A DNA stretch of 64,000 bases. Origin: Megachile rotundata. Taxonomy: Eukaryota; Arthropoda; Insecta; Hymenoptera; Megachilidae. How positions within the stretch are numbered: position 1 is the stretch's first letter; each line of letters starts with the position of its first letter. A program made the position numbers and the translations under genes. Of this stretch, positions 12,170 through 24,130 are shown piece after piece. The notes under the pieces were generated by a model. It worked only from the letters and a program-made list of their open reading frames with translations. It had not been told where the DNA came from and ran no database searches. Where the stretch lies: contig NC_134993.1 of the NCBI RefSeq assembly GCF_050947335.1, positions 11,470,001 to 11,534,000 of the forward strand, in the 5' to 3' direction.

Positions 12170-12985
12170 TTTGTGAATGTGTGAACATAGCATCTGATGT
12201 ATGGACCTAGACCTAACATGTGGACATAGGACCTAATATATGAACCTAGACCTCACATGTGGATATAGGACCTGATATATGAACCTAGACCTCACATGTG
12301 GACATAGGACCTGACATATGAACCTAGACCTCACATGTGGACATAGGACCTGATATATGAACCTAGACATAACATGTGGACATAGGACCTCATATATGAA
12401 CCTAGACTTCACATGTGGACATAGGACCTGATATATGAAACTAGACTTCACATGTGGACATAGGACCTGATATATGAACGTAGACCTCACATGTGGACAT
12501 AGGACCTCATATATGAACCTAGACGTAACATGTGAACATAGGACCTGATATATGAACCTAGACCTCACATGTGGACATAGGACCTCATATATGAACCTAG
12601 ATCTCACATGTGGACATAGGACCTGATATATGAACCTAGACCTCATATGTGGACATAGGATCTGATATATGAACCTAGACATAACATGTGGACATAGGAC
12701 CTGATATATGAACCTAGACCTCACATGTGGACATAGGACCTGACATATGAACCTAGACATAACATGTGAACATAGGACCTGATATATGAACCTAGACCTC
12801 ACATGTGGACATAGGACCTGGTATATGAACCTAGACCTCACATGTGGACATAGGACCTGATATATGAAACTAGACTTCACATGTGGACATAGTTCTTGAC
12901 AAGTGAACATAGCATGTGAGCATAGATGTAACATGTGAACATAGGACCTGACACCTGAACGTAGACAGCACATGTGAACATATGA
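12170..12985. repeat. 39-bp tandem array, about 20 copies
   Basis: Each unit holds GATATATGAACCTAGACCTC followed by ACATGTGGACATAGGACCT. The 39-bp length is 13 codons, so a 260-codon minus frame (12233-13015) stays open and would encode a 13-residue repeat (RSRFIYQVLCPHV). The copies differ by scattered substitutions with little indel noise. It is treated as a minisatellite. Purifying selection on the peptide is not evident because changes fall at all codon positions. Confidence 0.93.
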
Positions 12986-13059
12986 TCTGATGAAGACAGA
13001 ACCAAAGCAAATCACTCAAACCAAACTGAACAATCGCACCTAAAATCAAACCAAATAAT

Positions 13060-13195
13060 TACTATTCTAACCAAAGTAACTATTCTAACCTAGTAACTAT
13101 TCTAACCTAGTAACTATTTTAACCTAATAACTATTCTAACCTAGTAATTATTCTAGCCTAGTAACTATTTTAACCCAGTAACTATTCTACTTGAA
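13060..13195. repeat. Short 17-bp tandem repeat
   Basis: About eight copies of TAACTATTCTAACCTAG with small substitutions. Confidence 0.85.
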
Positions 13196-13630
13196 TTAAA
13201 ACTGCATACCACAAGATAGCACCATGGTGCACATGAAAGGTTCTCCACACAAAAGCACCTATTGGCCCAAAATTAGAGCACCTATTAGATCAACGTACAA
13301 GTATAGAATGGTCCACGTAAAACGTTCCGTTTCTGATATAAGCAAGCATACGTGGCGTCTCTAACGCGTGAAAGTAAGAGCCGTCTCCGTGTGCGCCGGC
13401 CTTGATTCGACCGGGGTTACCGTCCGACATCCAGGACGACCGAGGCCCGTTTGACGTTGCTCAACAACAAGGTGGATATCGTTAATGCGGCCACCTCGCG
13501 AGCCGTCGTGACGAAATTCCTGTTACCGACTCTTTAACGCCAGCCTTTAGAAGGGAACGTAGTGTTCTGGGATTCAACATCTGATCTTGGTCCATATTTA
13601 CCTGGTGGCATCCTTTCTGGACTACTTTGT
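13196..13630. other. Single-copy island, GC-rich at 13340-13560
   Basis: A CpG-rich segment lies between two arrays. No long open frame, RNA gene or splice-bounded exon was recognised. Confidence 0.45.
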
Positions 13631-13639
13631 GGATTATTT

Positions 13640-14400
13640 TGTGGACTTTTAGGTCTAACTATCACATCTAGCTTTTAAGTCTAACTATCAAATGTAGCTG
13701 TTAGGTTTCACTATCACATCTAGCTATTAGGTTCAACTGTCACTTCTAGCTGTTAGGTCCAAATATCAAATCTAGCTTTTAGGTCTAACTAGCAAATGTA
13801 GCTATTAGGTTTCACTACCAAATCTAGCTGTTAGGTCCAACTATCAAATCTAGCTTTTGGGTTTAACTATCAAATGCAGCTATTAGGTTTAACTATCACA
13901 TCTAGCAATTAGGTCCAAACTATCAAATCTAGCTGTTAGGTCTAACTATCAAATGCAGCTATTAGGTTTAACTATCAAATCCAGCTTTTAGGTCCAACTA
14001 TCAAATCTAGCTGTTAGGTCTAACTATCAAAGGCAGCTATTAGGTTTAACTATCACATCTAGCTATTAGGTCCAACTATCAAATCTAGCTGTTAGGTCTA
14101 ACTATCAAATGCAGCTATTAGGTTTAACTATCACATCTAGCTATTAGGTCCAACTATCAAATCTAGCTGTTAGGTCTAACTATCAAATGCAGCTATTAGG
14201 TTTAACTATCACATCTAGCTATTAGGTCCAACTATCAAATCTAGCTTTTAGGTCTAACTATCACATCTAGCTATTAGGTCCAACTATCAAATCTAGCTTT
14301 TAGGTCTAACTATCAAATCTAGCTTTCAGGTCTAACTATCAAATCTAGCTTTCAGGTCCAACTATCAAATCTAGCTTTTAGGTCTAACTTCCAAGTCCAT
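13640..14400. repeat. 26-bp tandem array with 78-bp higher-order unit
   Basis: The monomer contains TTAGGTCTAACTATCAAATC followed by TAGCTG. AAATGCAGC-type variants recur at about 14029, 14107 and 14185, a 78-bp (three-monomer) step, so a three-variant block was amplified. Each monomer carries a TTAGG word, but the array is not a TTAGG telomere tract. Confidence 0.92.
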
Positions 14401-15040
14401 CTATCCAACCTATCGAACCTATCCATCCACCCCGCCTATCAAATCAATCTACACCCAAAAACTAGCAATTCTATCAACAAATTTTTTCCCCCCAAAGAAA
14501 CATGAATCTATTTAAGAGCATTACGTACCATCACATGAAATGGCAAGCGAATGCGTAATTCGTGGTCAGAGTATTTTTTCAAGGCGATTTAATTGACTTC
14601 ATAAACGAACACGTAACACGGAGGATGAAAGAAAACTAGAAAAAAAAAATGTTTAAAGGATATTGTAGTTATTCAGGAATTTATTCCACCTGCGACCGCA
14701 AATCGCCTGACCGCAATCCCCGCTGGCTACACCGATCTCCGTATTGATTAAGAAATTGCGAACAAGTTATTCAATCGTTATGGTATGTGAATCACCGACG
14801 TGACACATCGATCTATAACAAAGAATCAATCTATCAACGCGGTGGAAAAACAGGGTTAATTAAGGCTGCGCGTGCGTCAGAACTTCGAACTGATTTTCCT
14901 TTGCATAGGTAATTTTACTGCGGCGATTTTGAAAAGTAGGTGCGAAATATTTATAGGTGGAGTTAAGGGGATTTAGGAGGTTAGCAAAATGTCACACTGG
15001 GTATTTGGAGATTGCAATGGGTGTTTACAATGTGGAGTGA
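14401..15040. other. Single-copy AT-rich spacer
   Basis: No tandem structure is seen. The interval 14680-14900 is moderately GC-rich. I see no recognisable gene or RNA. Confidence 0.5.
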
Positions 15041-15245
15041 ACATCAAATGTGGACATTTGAAGATGCTTGTAGCTGTTTGTAGACATATGTGGACATTCA
15101 CACATATGTGGACATTACACATGCTTCTAGATGTTTGCAGAAATTCGTGGACATCTGTAGATGTCTGTAGATATTTGTGGACGTCTGATATCTACAAACT
15201 TGTAAACATTCATAAACATGTACACATTGTTGAACATTCGAGACT
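15041..15245. repeat. Short TGTGGACAT repeat tract
   Basis: ATGTGGACATT, CTGTAGATGTTTG and TTTGTGGACG words recur irregularly. They are the reverse complement of the ATGTCCACA words that fill 16370-17215, so the two tracts are related and inverted about 1.2 kb apart. Confidence 0.65.
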
Positions 15246-15330
15246 CCCGAACATCCTGTCCCGAAGTTTCCCAACGCCGTGGTGTCGACACAAAGCAGTA
15301 CACTTTCTACGCAAACTTGCGAAACGAGGG

Positions 15331-15463
15331 ATGACAGATCGCGTCAGGAAACAGAGACAGATCGGTGGACGGTATATCTGGGACAAGGTGTCCCGAGGCG
15401 GCAGAATCGTATTCGCCGACGAGCAGAACGTAAAAACCGAAAAGATCGTGGCTACGAGTCGAG
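15331..15463 (+). CDS. Possible coding exon of unknown gene
   Basis: Within a longer open frame (14989-15639), the segment from the ATG at 15331 is unique sequence with ordinary codon use. It ends at GTCGAG|GTGAGAG, a good splice-donor match (GT at 15464). The peptide begins MTDRVRKQRQIGGRY and is basic. No family is recognised. The upstream part of the frame is repeat-derived and should not be included. A CT-rich tract followed by CAG at about 15490-15545 also resembles an acceptor. This is a weak candidate; chance or an untranslated exon are alternatives. Confidence 0.22.
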
Positions 15464-15814
15464 GTGAGAGTGCTTTCACCTTTCTCCCTGACGTTCTTCT
15501 CTCTCTCTTTCTCCGCTGCTTTTACTCTCGATCACTGCTGCCAGCTGCTAGCTGTTGCTGCTCCTCCGGAGGAGAAAGCAGCTCTGACCTCGTCGTGTTC
15601 ACGACATTTCTTTTCCCGCCACGAAATTCTCGCTGCTGACTCATCGATGTGAGTTATGTCATATCATGGCTGGCTGGGATCAGTCGGGGATGGTCTTTGG
15701 TAGACTAGACATTTTGTGGACTCTCCTAACTTATTAGTCTTCATGGTCTTTTATTTGGTTTACTTTTGTGGTTAGTAACATGGTCACTTGGGAGAATTAA
15801 CCTTCAGATGTGCA
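15464..15814. other. Single-copy sequence after possible exon
   Basis: A CT-rich stretch (15480-15545) and a GC-rich stretch to about 15650 are followed by AT-richer DNA. Nothing further was recognised. Confidence 0.45.
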
Positions 15815-16365
15815 ATTTGGCTAGGTGGATGTGGATGTGAATTCAGAGTTCATTTGGATGTAGGTTCAGAGCTAATATGGATGTGGCTGTGTAGACAGTT
15901 TCAAATTTAATGTGGATGTGGGTTTAAAGTTAGCTTGGATGTGAATTCAAGGTCCATGAGGATGTGGATTCAAAGTCCATGTAGATGTGGGTTTAAAGTT
16001 GATGTGGATGTAGCTTCAAACTTGATGAGGATGTGTTTGAAGGTTAATGTGGATGTTGCTACAAAGTCCAAGTGGATGTGGGTTCAAAGTGGATGTAGAT
16101 GTAGCTTCAAACTTGATGAGGATGTAGTTTGAAGGTTAATGTGGATGTTGCTGCAAAGTCCAAGTGGATGTGGGTTCAAAGTCGATGTAGATGTAGCTTC
16201 AAACTTGATGAGGATGTAGTTTGAAGGTTAATGTGGATGTTGTACAAAGTCCAAGTGGATGTGGGTTCAAAGTCGATGTGGATGTAGCTTCAAACTTGAT
16301 GAGGATGTAGTTTGAAAGTTAATATGGATGTTGCTACAAAGTCCAAGTGGATGGTTCAAAGTTTC
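15815..16365. repeat. Tandem array of about 91 bp (GTGGATGT words)
   Basis: TAGCTTCAAACTTGATGAGG recurs at about 16011, 16102, 16194 and 16284 (steps of 91, 92 and 90 bp). Each unit is made of shorter GGATGTGG/TTCAAAGT words. The early part (15815-16000) is more irregular. Confidence 0.88.
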
Positions 16366-16369
16366 CAAG

Positions 16370-17215
16370 TGTCCACATATGTCTGCACATGTGCTTGAAC
16401 ATCCACATATGTAAGTTAGACTACATAACTTCAAACATCACACGATATTATCAAACTACACATGACCATATATGTTTATAAACATGTCAAAACATCTATC
16501 AATGTCTCCAAATATTTTTAAATATGTCCAAATGTCTTCGAATGTCCACATATGTTCCTACATGTCCACATATGTCCACAAGTGTCCTCAAATGTCATCA
16601 AACACCATCCAACGTCATCAGACGACCCAAATCCCTAGAAATGTCCACAAACATGTCAAGACATCTACCAATGTCTTCAAATGTGTTCAAATGTCCACAT
16701 ATGTTCCTAGATGCCCACATATGTGTACAAGTGTCTCCAAATATCATCAGACACCATCCAACATCATCAGACGACCCAAATCCCTAGAAATGTCCACAAA
16801 CATACCAAGACATCTACCAATATCTCCAAATATCTCCAAATGTCCACATATGTCCACATATGTCCACATATGTCCACAAGTGTCCCCAAATATCCTTAAA
16901 GCCCATGCAACGTCATCAAACGACCCAAATCCCTAGAAATGTCCACAAACATATCAAGACATCCACCAATGTCTCCAAATATCTCCAAATGTCCACATAT
17001 GTTCACATATGTCCACAAGTGTCCCCAAATGTCCTAACACCCCACCTAACGTCATCAAACGACCCAAATCCCTAGAAATGTCCACAAACATATCAAGACA
17101 TCTACCAATGTCTCCAAATATCTCCAAATGTCCACAAATGTCCACAAGTGTCCCCAAATGTCCTAACACCCCACCTAACGTCATCAAACGACCCAAATCC
17201 CCAAAAATGTGAAGC
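16370..17215. repeat. ATGTCCACA minisatellite with 129-149 bp higher-order unit
   Basis: Words of 10-12 bp (AATGTCCACATATG, TCTCCAAAT) fill the tract. CGACCCAAATCCC recurs near 16623, 16772, 16921, 17060 and 17189, steps of 149, 149, 139 and 129 bp. The steps shrink by about 10 bp, one short word at a time. Open plus frames arise from this structure. Confidence 0.9.
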
Positions 17216-18039
17216 AAATAGAAAGAGGGAAGAGCTTGATAAAGGTACTGGTAGCGGAAATGATTTCGGCGATATAGAATGTGCAACGCGTGGAATTGAA
17301 CGGAGGCGGCGAAGGGATTAAGAGACCTGAATAGCGGGCGTAGACTCAACGAGCGGTTCTGTTGTGCTCGTAGAACAGAACAACGACCCTGAGAAGCCTT
17401 TGTGAAGCGTTGCGAAACACACAACGGGGCAGGCGGCCGCTGCACACGCTCGTATCTATTATTACGTGAATTTTTTTCACTTAGCCGGGCCTCAGGGCCG
17501 TGGCGAGTGTAGCCTTCCATCGGGATCAGGTGTCCGGCTCGCGCCTACTCACCTGAGCGGCTCGATTAAAATGAGATTAAACGGCGATCGTGGAGTATCT
17601 CGATACGTGTGCATCCTTGAATAGAGAAAGCGATATTAGCTGAAATTTTTGGGTCCTTTGGAAGTAGGAAATCGGAGGTTGCTCAACAGGACTTGATAAA
17701 ACCGTTTATGTAACGGAGCTCTAGTCTGGATAAAGAGTAAAATGTTGCGCAATGACCCCGTTGCACGTTTCGACCAGGCCGTGTTGGGAAACGTCGTTAA
17801 AAATGTGGGCCATCGGCACATTCTTGATCCACGAAAACAAGCCACAATCTACGATTCAAGAATGGATGCGACCTATTTGTACGTTCATGTTTTAGATGCT
17901 AGATATTTCGCTAGCGAGTTGAGCACCAGAACTTGAGTTGCAAATTGGAGATCAAATTAAGTGAAACAAGTCTAACTCTGCAAGGGTGGTAGGGGAATTT
18001 ATTATCTGGATTTTGGGAACCAGAGATTAGTCATTCAGT
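17216..18039. other. Single-copy island, GC-rich at 17220-17600
   Basis: CpG-rich DNA follows directly after the array. The frames at 17636-17845 (minus) and 17742-17936 (plus) overlap each other and have no recognisable domain. A minus frame at 16954-17520 is partly array-derived. No gene is called. Confidence 0.45.
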
Positions 18040-19000
18040 GTCTTCTCCGTGGACCTAGAGAAGGAGGTAGGGAAGGTGAGATACCATATAGGAAATCTAG
18101 AATTTGAGAGCAACTCAAGGGGATTCCAGGAGTCAGAAAGACAGTAGAATCACAAGATAGGGTGGAACCTAGGAGACTAGGTTCTGGGAGGAGCCTGGGA
18201 TCTGAAGGATTTTAGGATTTGGAGGGACTTTATGACCTAGATGAACTTCAGAAGATAGGAGGACCTCAGAACCTGAAGGTAACGTAGGACCTTGTGGGAT
18301 TCAAGGATCTAGATGGACTCTAAGGAGATTCAAGGACCTAGGAGGACCCTAGAAACCAAGGGGAGTATAGGACTTAGGAGGAGTTTAGGACCTAAAGGGA
18401 TTTAAGGACTTAGGAGGACTTTAGGACCCTATGAGATTCAAGGACCTAGGAGGGCCCTAGAACCTTATGGAATTCAAGGACTTAAGTGGACCCTAGGACC
18501 ATATGGGATTCAAGGACCTAGGAGGACCCTAGGAGCTCATGGGATTTAAGGACCTAGGAGAACCCTAAGACCTAAGGGGATTTGAAAACCTAGGAGGATT
18601 CTAGGACCTTATGGGATTCAAGGACCTAGGAGAACCCTAAGACCTAAGGGGATTTGAAAACCTAGGAGGATTCTAGGACCTTATGGGATTCAAGGACCTA
18701 GGAGAACCCTAAGACCTAAGGGGATTTGAAAACCTAGGAGGATTCTAGGACCTTATGGGATTCAAGGACCTAGGAGGACCCTAAGACCCCATGGAATTCA
18801 AGGACCTAAGTAGATCCTAGGACTATATGGGATTCAAGGACCTGGGAGGACCCTGGGACCTCATGGAATTCAAAGACCTAGGAGAACCCCATGACCTAAG
18901 GGGATTTGAAAACCTAGGAGGATTCTAGGACCTTATGGGATTCAATGACCTAGGAGAACCCTAAGACCTAAGGACCACATAGTACTTAAGAGGAGCCTAG
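18040..19000. repeat. 36-bp tandem array, 72-bp higher-order unit (AGGACCTAGGAGGACCC)
   Basis: Monomers contain AAGGACCTAGGAGGACCCTA and CTTATGGGATTCA. ATGGGATTCA recurs at 18611, 18683 and 18755, an exact 72-bp step, showing a two-monomer block amplified in the middle. Degenerate copies extend to about 19200. Confidence 0.92.
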
Positions 19001-19780
19001 AACCTAAATAAGTATTGAGACTTACGAAGACTGTAGGACCTAGAGGACTCTTGAACCTAAAAGAAGCCCAGGACCTCAAATACTCCTATGACCTAGTGAC
19101 CTTCGACCCTAGCAGAAGTCTAGTACCTAATAGACTCCCAGAATTCAGAACCTATATGAAACCTAGAACCTGCAAAAGCCTTGTTAGACCCAAAAATACC
19201 CTCAGAAGTTCCCAAACCAGAACTCTGCTCCCCACAAGAACATCATCCTCCTATCCTAATTTACCTAACCCAAATCTCAATCATCGTTATCAATATAACT
19301 CCACTTTCAAATACACTAAGATGTATTAAGGACAGTAATTTTTAACGAGGACCAAACACGTCCACAATACTTGATCGAACTGTCCATCACAATGCAACAC
19401 CACAGTTGCACCTAACCTAGTACAGTACTTAACCTTGCAACAGGCAGATAAAACGTGGTCAGATAATTTCCCCGTAAAAAAGGCGGGCAACGTGCAACCA
19501 CGCGGTCCGAGGAGCCGCGAATGATGGCAGCGCCATCGAGCAGCGCGTCGCGGAAACTCTTCAGCAGGTACACGTCGGTTCGTGGACGCTAGGTGGCAGG
19601 TAGGCTGACCATGGTAGCGGGCAATGTCAATGTCAATGAGCACGTGAGCCCCGCTCGAGGAAAAATCGATACGCTTCAGTGTCAAAGCTTTTCCCGGCGA
19701 AAGGGAGGTAGCTGCATATGCGAGAACGAACCCGGGAATATGGAGACTGTTTATTTGTCATCCCTGTGTGCTTTGTGGAC
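19001..19780. other. Degenerate repeat tail, then single-copy island
   Basis: The interval 19001-19200 is decayed AGGACCTA array. The interval 19330-19720 is GC-richer and holds a 119-codon minus frame (19326-19685) with no recognisable motif. It overlaps an open plus frame and is not called. Confidence 0.45.
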
Positions 19781-20430
19781 TCTTCAATTTATGGAAATAT
19801 TTTTGAAATGTTATTTGCTGTATTCAAGATCTGATGAAGGGTGACCAAGCTTTTGGGTTCATTCGACATTGGCAGAGGATACTTTTGAAATATTCTTAGG
19901 TGCTGTTGGTAGTCAAGGTTAGACCCTGAAGAGGGGTAGAGTGAGCAAGGTATTAGGTTCAGGTTAAGTTCTATTTGATATTGGTGTAGGTGGATACTTT
20001 TGAAGTACTGTTATTTGCTGATGGTAGAAAGGTTAGACCCTGAAGAGTGAGTGAGACCATGAAGAGATCAAGCTATTAGGTTTAGGTTAATTTCTATTTG
20101 AAATTAGCATAGGTGGATATTTTTGAAATATTATTTGCTGTTAGAAGTCAAGGTTAGACCCTGAAGGGTGGTTAAGTGATCAAACTATTAGGTTTAGGTT
20201 AATTTTTATTTGAAATTAGCATAGGGGGATACTTTTGAAATATTATTATTTGCTGTTAGAAGTCAAGGTTAGACCCTGAAGGGTGGTTAAGTGATCAAGC
20301 TATTAGGTTTAGGTTAATTTTTATTTGAAATTAGCATAGGTGGATATTTTTGAAATATTATTTGTTGTTGGTATTCAGGGTTAGAGCCTGAAGAGATCAA
20401 GCTGTTGGACTCAAATTAATTTCTATTGGA
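19781..20430. repeat. Tandem array, unit about 112-120 bp
   Basis: The segment around GTCAAGGTTAGACCCTGAAG recurs about every 115 bp (landmarks near 19906, 20021, 20141, 20256 and 20368). Copies also share TTTTGAAATATTATTTGCTG and GGTTTAGGTTAATTT. The copies have drifted and differ by small indels. Confidence 0.9.
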
Positions 20431-20439
20431 CGTTAGTAT

Positions 20440-21900
20440 ATTTAATGACTTACTAACTCTAACTAGCTAGGTACAAGTTAGTTAGGTACCATCTCCAGGT
20501 CCTGAAGAGTGCTAGTAATCTCAAGCTTCTGGGTCTTAGAGGTTAGATCAGGTTCAAAATTAGATGAGACACATTCTGAATATTTTCAGATTTCAGGAAT
20601 GACTATATCTAAACCTTGAAGAGTTAATAGACTTCCTAGACTTTATAGGTTAGGTCTAGATTAGAGTACCAATCTCAAGTTCCAAGTCATTGATGTTAGG
20701 TTAGGTTCAAATTAGATTACAATGTGACAAGTTCTGAATATTTTCAGATTTCCAGGTTGACTATATCTAAACCCTGAAGAACTAATAGACTACCTAGGTC
20801 CTAGGTTAGGTCCAAATTACAGTGCCAATCTCAAGCTTCAGTTCATATATGTTAGGTTCAACCTAATTCAAATTAGCTGACAATGTGACAAGTTCTAAAT
20901 ATTTTCAGAATTCAAGGTTGACTGTATCTAAACCCTGAAGAACTAATAGACTACCTAGGTCCTAGGTTAGGTTCAGATTAGAGTGCCAATCTCAAGCTTC
21001 AGGTCATAAATGTTAGCTTCAACCTAATTCAAATTAGCTGACAATGTGACATGTTCTAAATATTTTCAGATTTCAAGGTTGACTATATCTAAACCCTGAA
21101 GAGTTAATAGACTACCGAGGTCCTAGGTTAGGTTCAGATTAGAGTGCCAATCTCAAGCTTCAGGTCATAAATGTTAGCTTCAACCTAATTCAAATTAGCT
21201 GACAACGTGACAAGTTCTTAATATTTTCAGATTTCAAGGTTGACTATATCTAAACCTTGAAGAGCTAATAGACTTCCTAGGTCCTAGGTTAGGTCCAGAT
21301 TAGAGTGCCAATCTCAAGCTTCAGGTCATAGATGTTAGCTTCAACCTAATTCAAATTAGCTGACAATGTGACAAGTTCTAAATATTTTCAGAATTCAAGG
21401 TTGACTGTATCTAAACCTTGAAGAGTTAATAGACTTTCTAGGTCCTGGGTTAGGTCCAGATTAGAGTGCCAATCTCAAGCTTCAGATCATAGATGTTAGG
21501 TTCAACCTAATTCAAATTAGCTGACAACGTGACAAGTTCTGAATATTTCAAGGTTGACTATATCTAAACCTTGAAGAACTAATAGACTACCTAGGTCCTA
21601 GGTTAGGTCCAAATTACAGTGCCAATCTCAAGCTTCAGATCATAGATGTTATGTTCAACCTAATTCAAATTAGCTGACAATGTTCTGAATATTTTCAGAA
21701 TTCAAGGTTGACTACATCTAAACCTTGAAGAGTGCTAACAAACCCAAACTCCCATGTCCTAAATGCTAAGTTAGGTACAATACTAAAATCATACCGACAT
21801 ACACTTTGAACACTGTCAAAGATTCAAGATTCACTACTTCCTGAAGAGTGCTAGCAGACTCAGTCATTTCATCCCAGAGGTTAGGTTCAGCAACAGTGAT
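20440..21900. repeat. 161-bp satellite, about eight copies
   Basis: AATTAGCTGACAATGTGACA recurs at about 20877, 21038, 21199, 21360 and 21521, an exact 161-bp step; the copy near 21674 is shortened. Earlier copies (20555 and 20716) fit the same step but are diverged. The ends of the array (20440-20555 and 21750-21900) are decayed. No long frame or transposon-like end was found in the monomer. Confidence 0.95.
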
Positions 21901-22089
21901 ATATTTTACCGATGGTCTGAAGAGTGTCAATAAACTCAAGGTCATAGTTCATCTTCTCACCACGACTATGTCCACATACTTTACATCTCTTCAACAACTA
22001 CCTGAAGTGTAAACACATGCTGCAAGAGAACGTTCCAGTGGAGGACGTTCAAGGTTCCTATCTGCGCAGATTCGCACCTAACTACGAAA

Positions 22090-22225
22090 CTAACCTCATC
22101 CACAAATCTTGCTGGATCCACAAACCTTGCCAGGTCCACAAATTTTGCCACATCCACAAATTTTTGCCAGGTGCTAAATTCACAAACCTTGCTAAATCCA
22201 CAAATTTTTCTCTATCCACAAAGTT
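22090..22225. repeat. Short tandem repeat, about 20-bp unit
   Basis: ATCCACAAATTTTGCCA and CACAAACCTTGCCAGGTC variants repeat about six times. Confidence 0.8.
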
Positions 22226-22279
22226 TCGAACGAAAACTCCAAATAAGTGAACCTAAAAAAAAAAGGTAAAAAGACGAAC

Positions 22280-22508
22280 CTCTGCCGCGTTGTCGCCTGT
22301 CGCCCTGCCCGCACATCCCGTTGCCCTGTCCAGGGCAGTCGCCCTTGAACAGCACGTTCTCGCGTTCCTTCATCGCAACCGTATGTTCGGAACGATTCGG
22401 TCGCTCGAACGCCCGGATCCCGCCCGCGGGGCACAGCTGGTCAACGGGGCTGCCCCGATCGATGATCCCACTTTTCACCGGATCATCGCACGCCACGTTC
22501 GCTGACAT
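22280..22508 (-). CDS. Candidate coding exon, unknown protein
   Basis: An open minus frame runs through a GC-rich island and ends at a plausible donor, GCAGAG|GTTCGT (GT at 22279-22278). From the in-frame ATG at 22508 it has 76 codons plus one base. Roughly three quarters of the codons end in G or C, far above the AT-rich surroundings. The peptide is cysteine-containing, with VACDDPVKSGIIDRGSP near the start and GDCPGQGNGMCGQGD near the end. I recognise no family. The frame is open further upstream (to about 22625), so the 5' limit and any acceptor are unknown. Overlapping plus frames are open too, so GC-rich chance is a real alternative. Confidence 0.3.
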
Positions 22509-22625
22509 ACCCGCGCTAATGACAACGTATCGGACACTGTTGGTGTACTCGAGGGTTGATGTCCATGAATGGGGCGGGGGGTGGCCCGGCGGGCGAAACG
22601 GTGAGCGCGCACGCGTCGAACCCAC

Positions 22626-23259
22626 GCGATTTCGCTATATGTTGCTATAAGCTACCCTTTTTTTACAGAGATCCTGCGTAGGATTGATGACGCACGTTTC
22701 ACGGGACATTTATGACCCGGTCCTTTTTTAAACTGGGGAATTAGGAGGTTCCGATCGGAGACGGATTTGAGGAGATGTTTAAATGTCGAGAGGCGAAGGT
22801 GGAGGTCGACTGGGAGGGTGAAGGTCGGGGGTGAGGGACGTGTTTTTATTTGGGGAGCATGGAAGAGTTTTTAATGGATTCGTAGACGGCTACAGGTTCA
22901 TAGTTTGAAAGCTTATTATACGTATATGTATACTATTTCATATGTTGAATATTTGTGGATTATTGATTTTATTGCTCTTTTTATCAGAGTTTTTATAATA
23001 ATTTTTAAGTAAATTTGAATAGTTTATTTTATACACTAATATTTATGTGTTATATAGTAATTAATATTTGAATTCCAATTAATTGTTGCTGTTGTTATTA
23101 CTGTAATTAAGTATTGTTAAATTTGTTTTGCAATTGGAATATTTGTATGTGAATATATATTTAAGTATGTTAATAATTTGTATTTAATTTTAGAAAAATT
23201 GTATATAAATTAATATATGTATAAATTATATATATGTATATATATGTATATGTATACAT
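22626..23259. other. Single-copy spacer, GC-rich then AT-rich
   Basis: The interval 22626-22860 is GC/purine-rich with no long frame. The interval 22900-23259 is AT-rich and ends in a TATATGTATA-type simple tract. Nothing else was recognised. Confidence 0.5.
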
Positions 23260-24130
23260 ATTGTATGAACCTTCACATGAACCTAATTAACCTTGATAGC
23301 GTAACATATACAGTGTATGTAACATATGATAACATAACATATGTGATGTTTTATGAATCCTCACATGAACCTAATTAACCTTGATAGTGTAACATATACA
23401 GTGTATGTAACATATGATAGTATAACATATGTGATGTTTTATGATTCCTCATATGGTGCTATAATTAATTAACCTTAATAGTGTAACATATACAGTGTAT
23501 GTAACATATGATAGTATAACATATGTGATGTTTTATGATTCTTCACATGGTCCTATAATTAAGCTTGATAGTGTAACATATGATGGTGTATCATATGTGA
23601 AGTTTCATGAATCCTCACATGAACCTATTTAACCTTGATGGTGTAACATGTACAGTGTATGTAACATATGATAGTATAACATATGTGATGTTTTATGATT
23701 CCTCATATGGTGCTATAATTAACCTTGATAGTGTAACATGTACACTGTATGTAACATATAATAGTATAACATATGTGATGTTTTATGATTCCTCATATGG
23801 TGCTATAATTAAGCTTGATGGTGTAACATATGATGGTATATCATATGTGAAGTTTTATGAATCCTCACATGGACCTAATTAACCTTGATAGTGTAACATA
23901 TACAGTGTATGTAACATATGATAGTATAACATATGTGATGTTTTATGATTCCTCATATGGTGCTATAATTAAGCTTGATGGTGTAACATATGATGGTATA
24001 TCATATGTGAAGTTTTATGAATCCTCACATGAACCTAATTAACCTTGATAGTGTAACATATACAGTGTATGGAACATATATAATGTATGTAACGTGTGAC
24101 AGTATGTCATATGTGAGGTTTATCCACACA
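23260..24130. repeat. ACATATG-rich tandem array, unit about 88-94 bp
   Basis: CAGTGTATGTAACATATGAT recurs at about 23311, 23399 and 23493. Shorter units lacking the ACAGTGTATG block are interspersed. Shared words include ATATGTGATGTTTTATGA and ATTAACCTTGATAGTGTAAC. Open plus frames are repeat-derived. Confidence 0.9.

Noticed and set aside
19326..19685. 119-codon minus frame
   Set aside because: It overlaps an open plus frame and has no recognised motif. Its starts and ends do not match splice sites.
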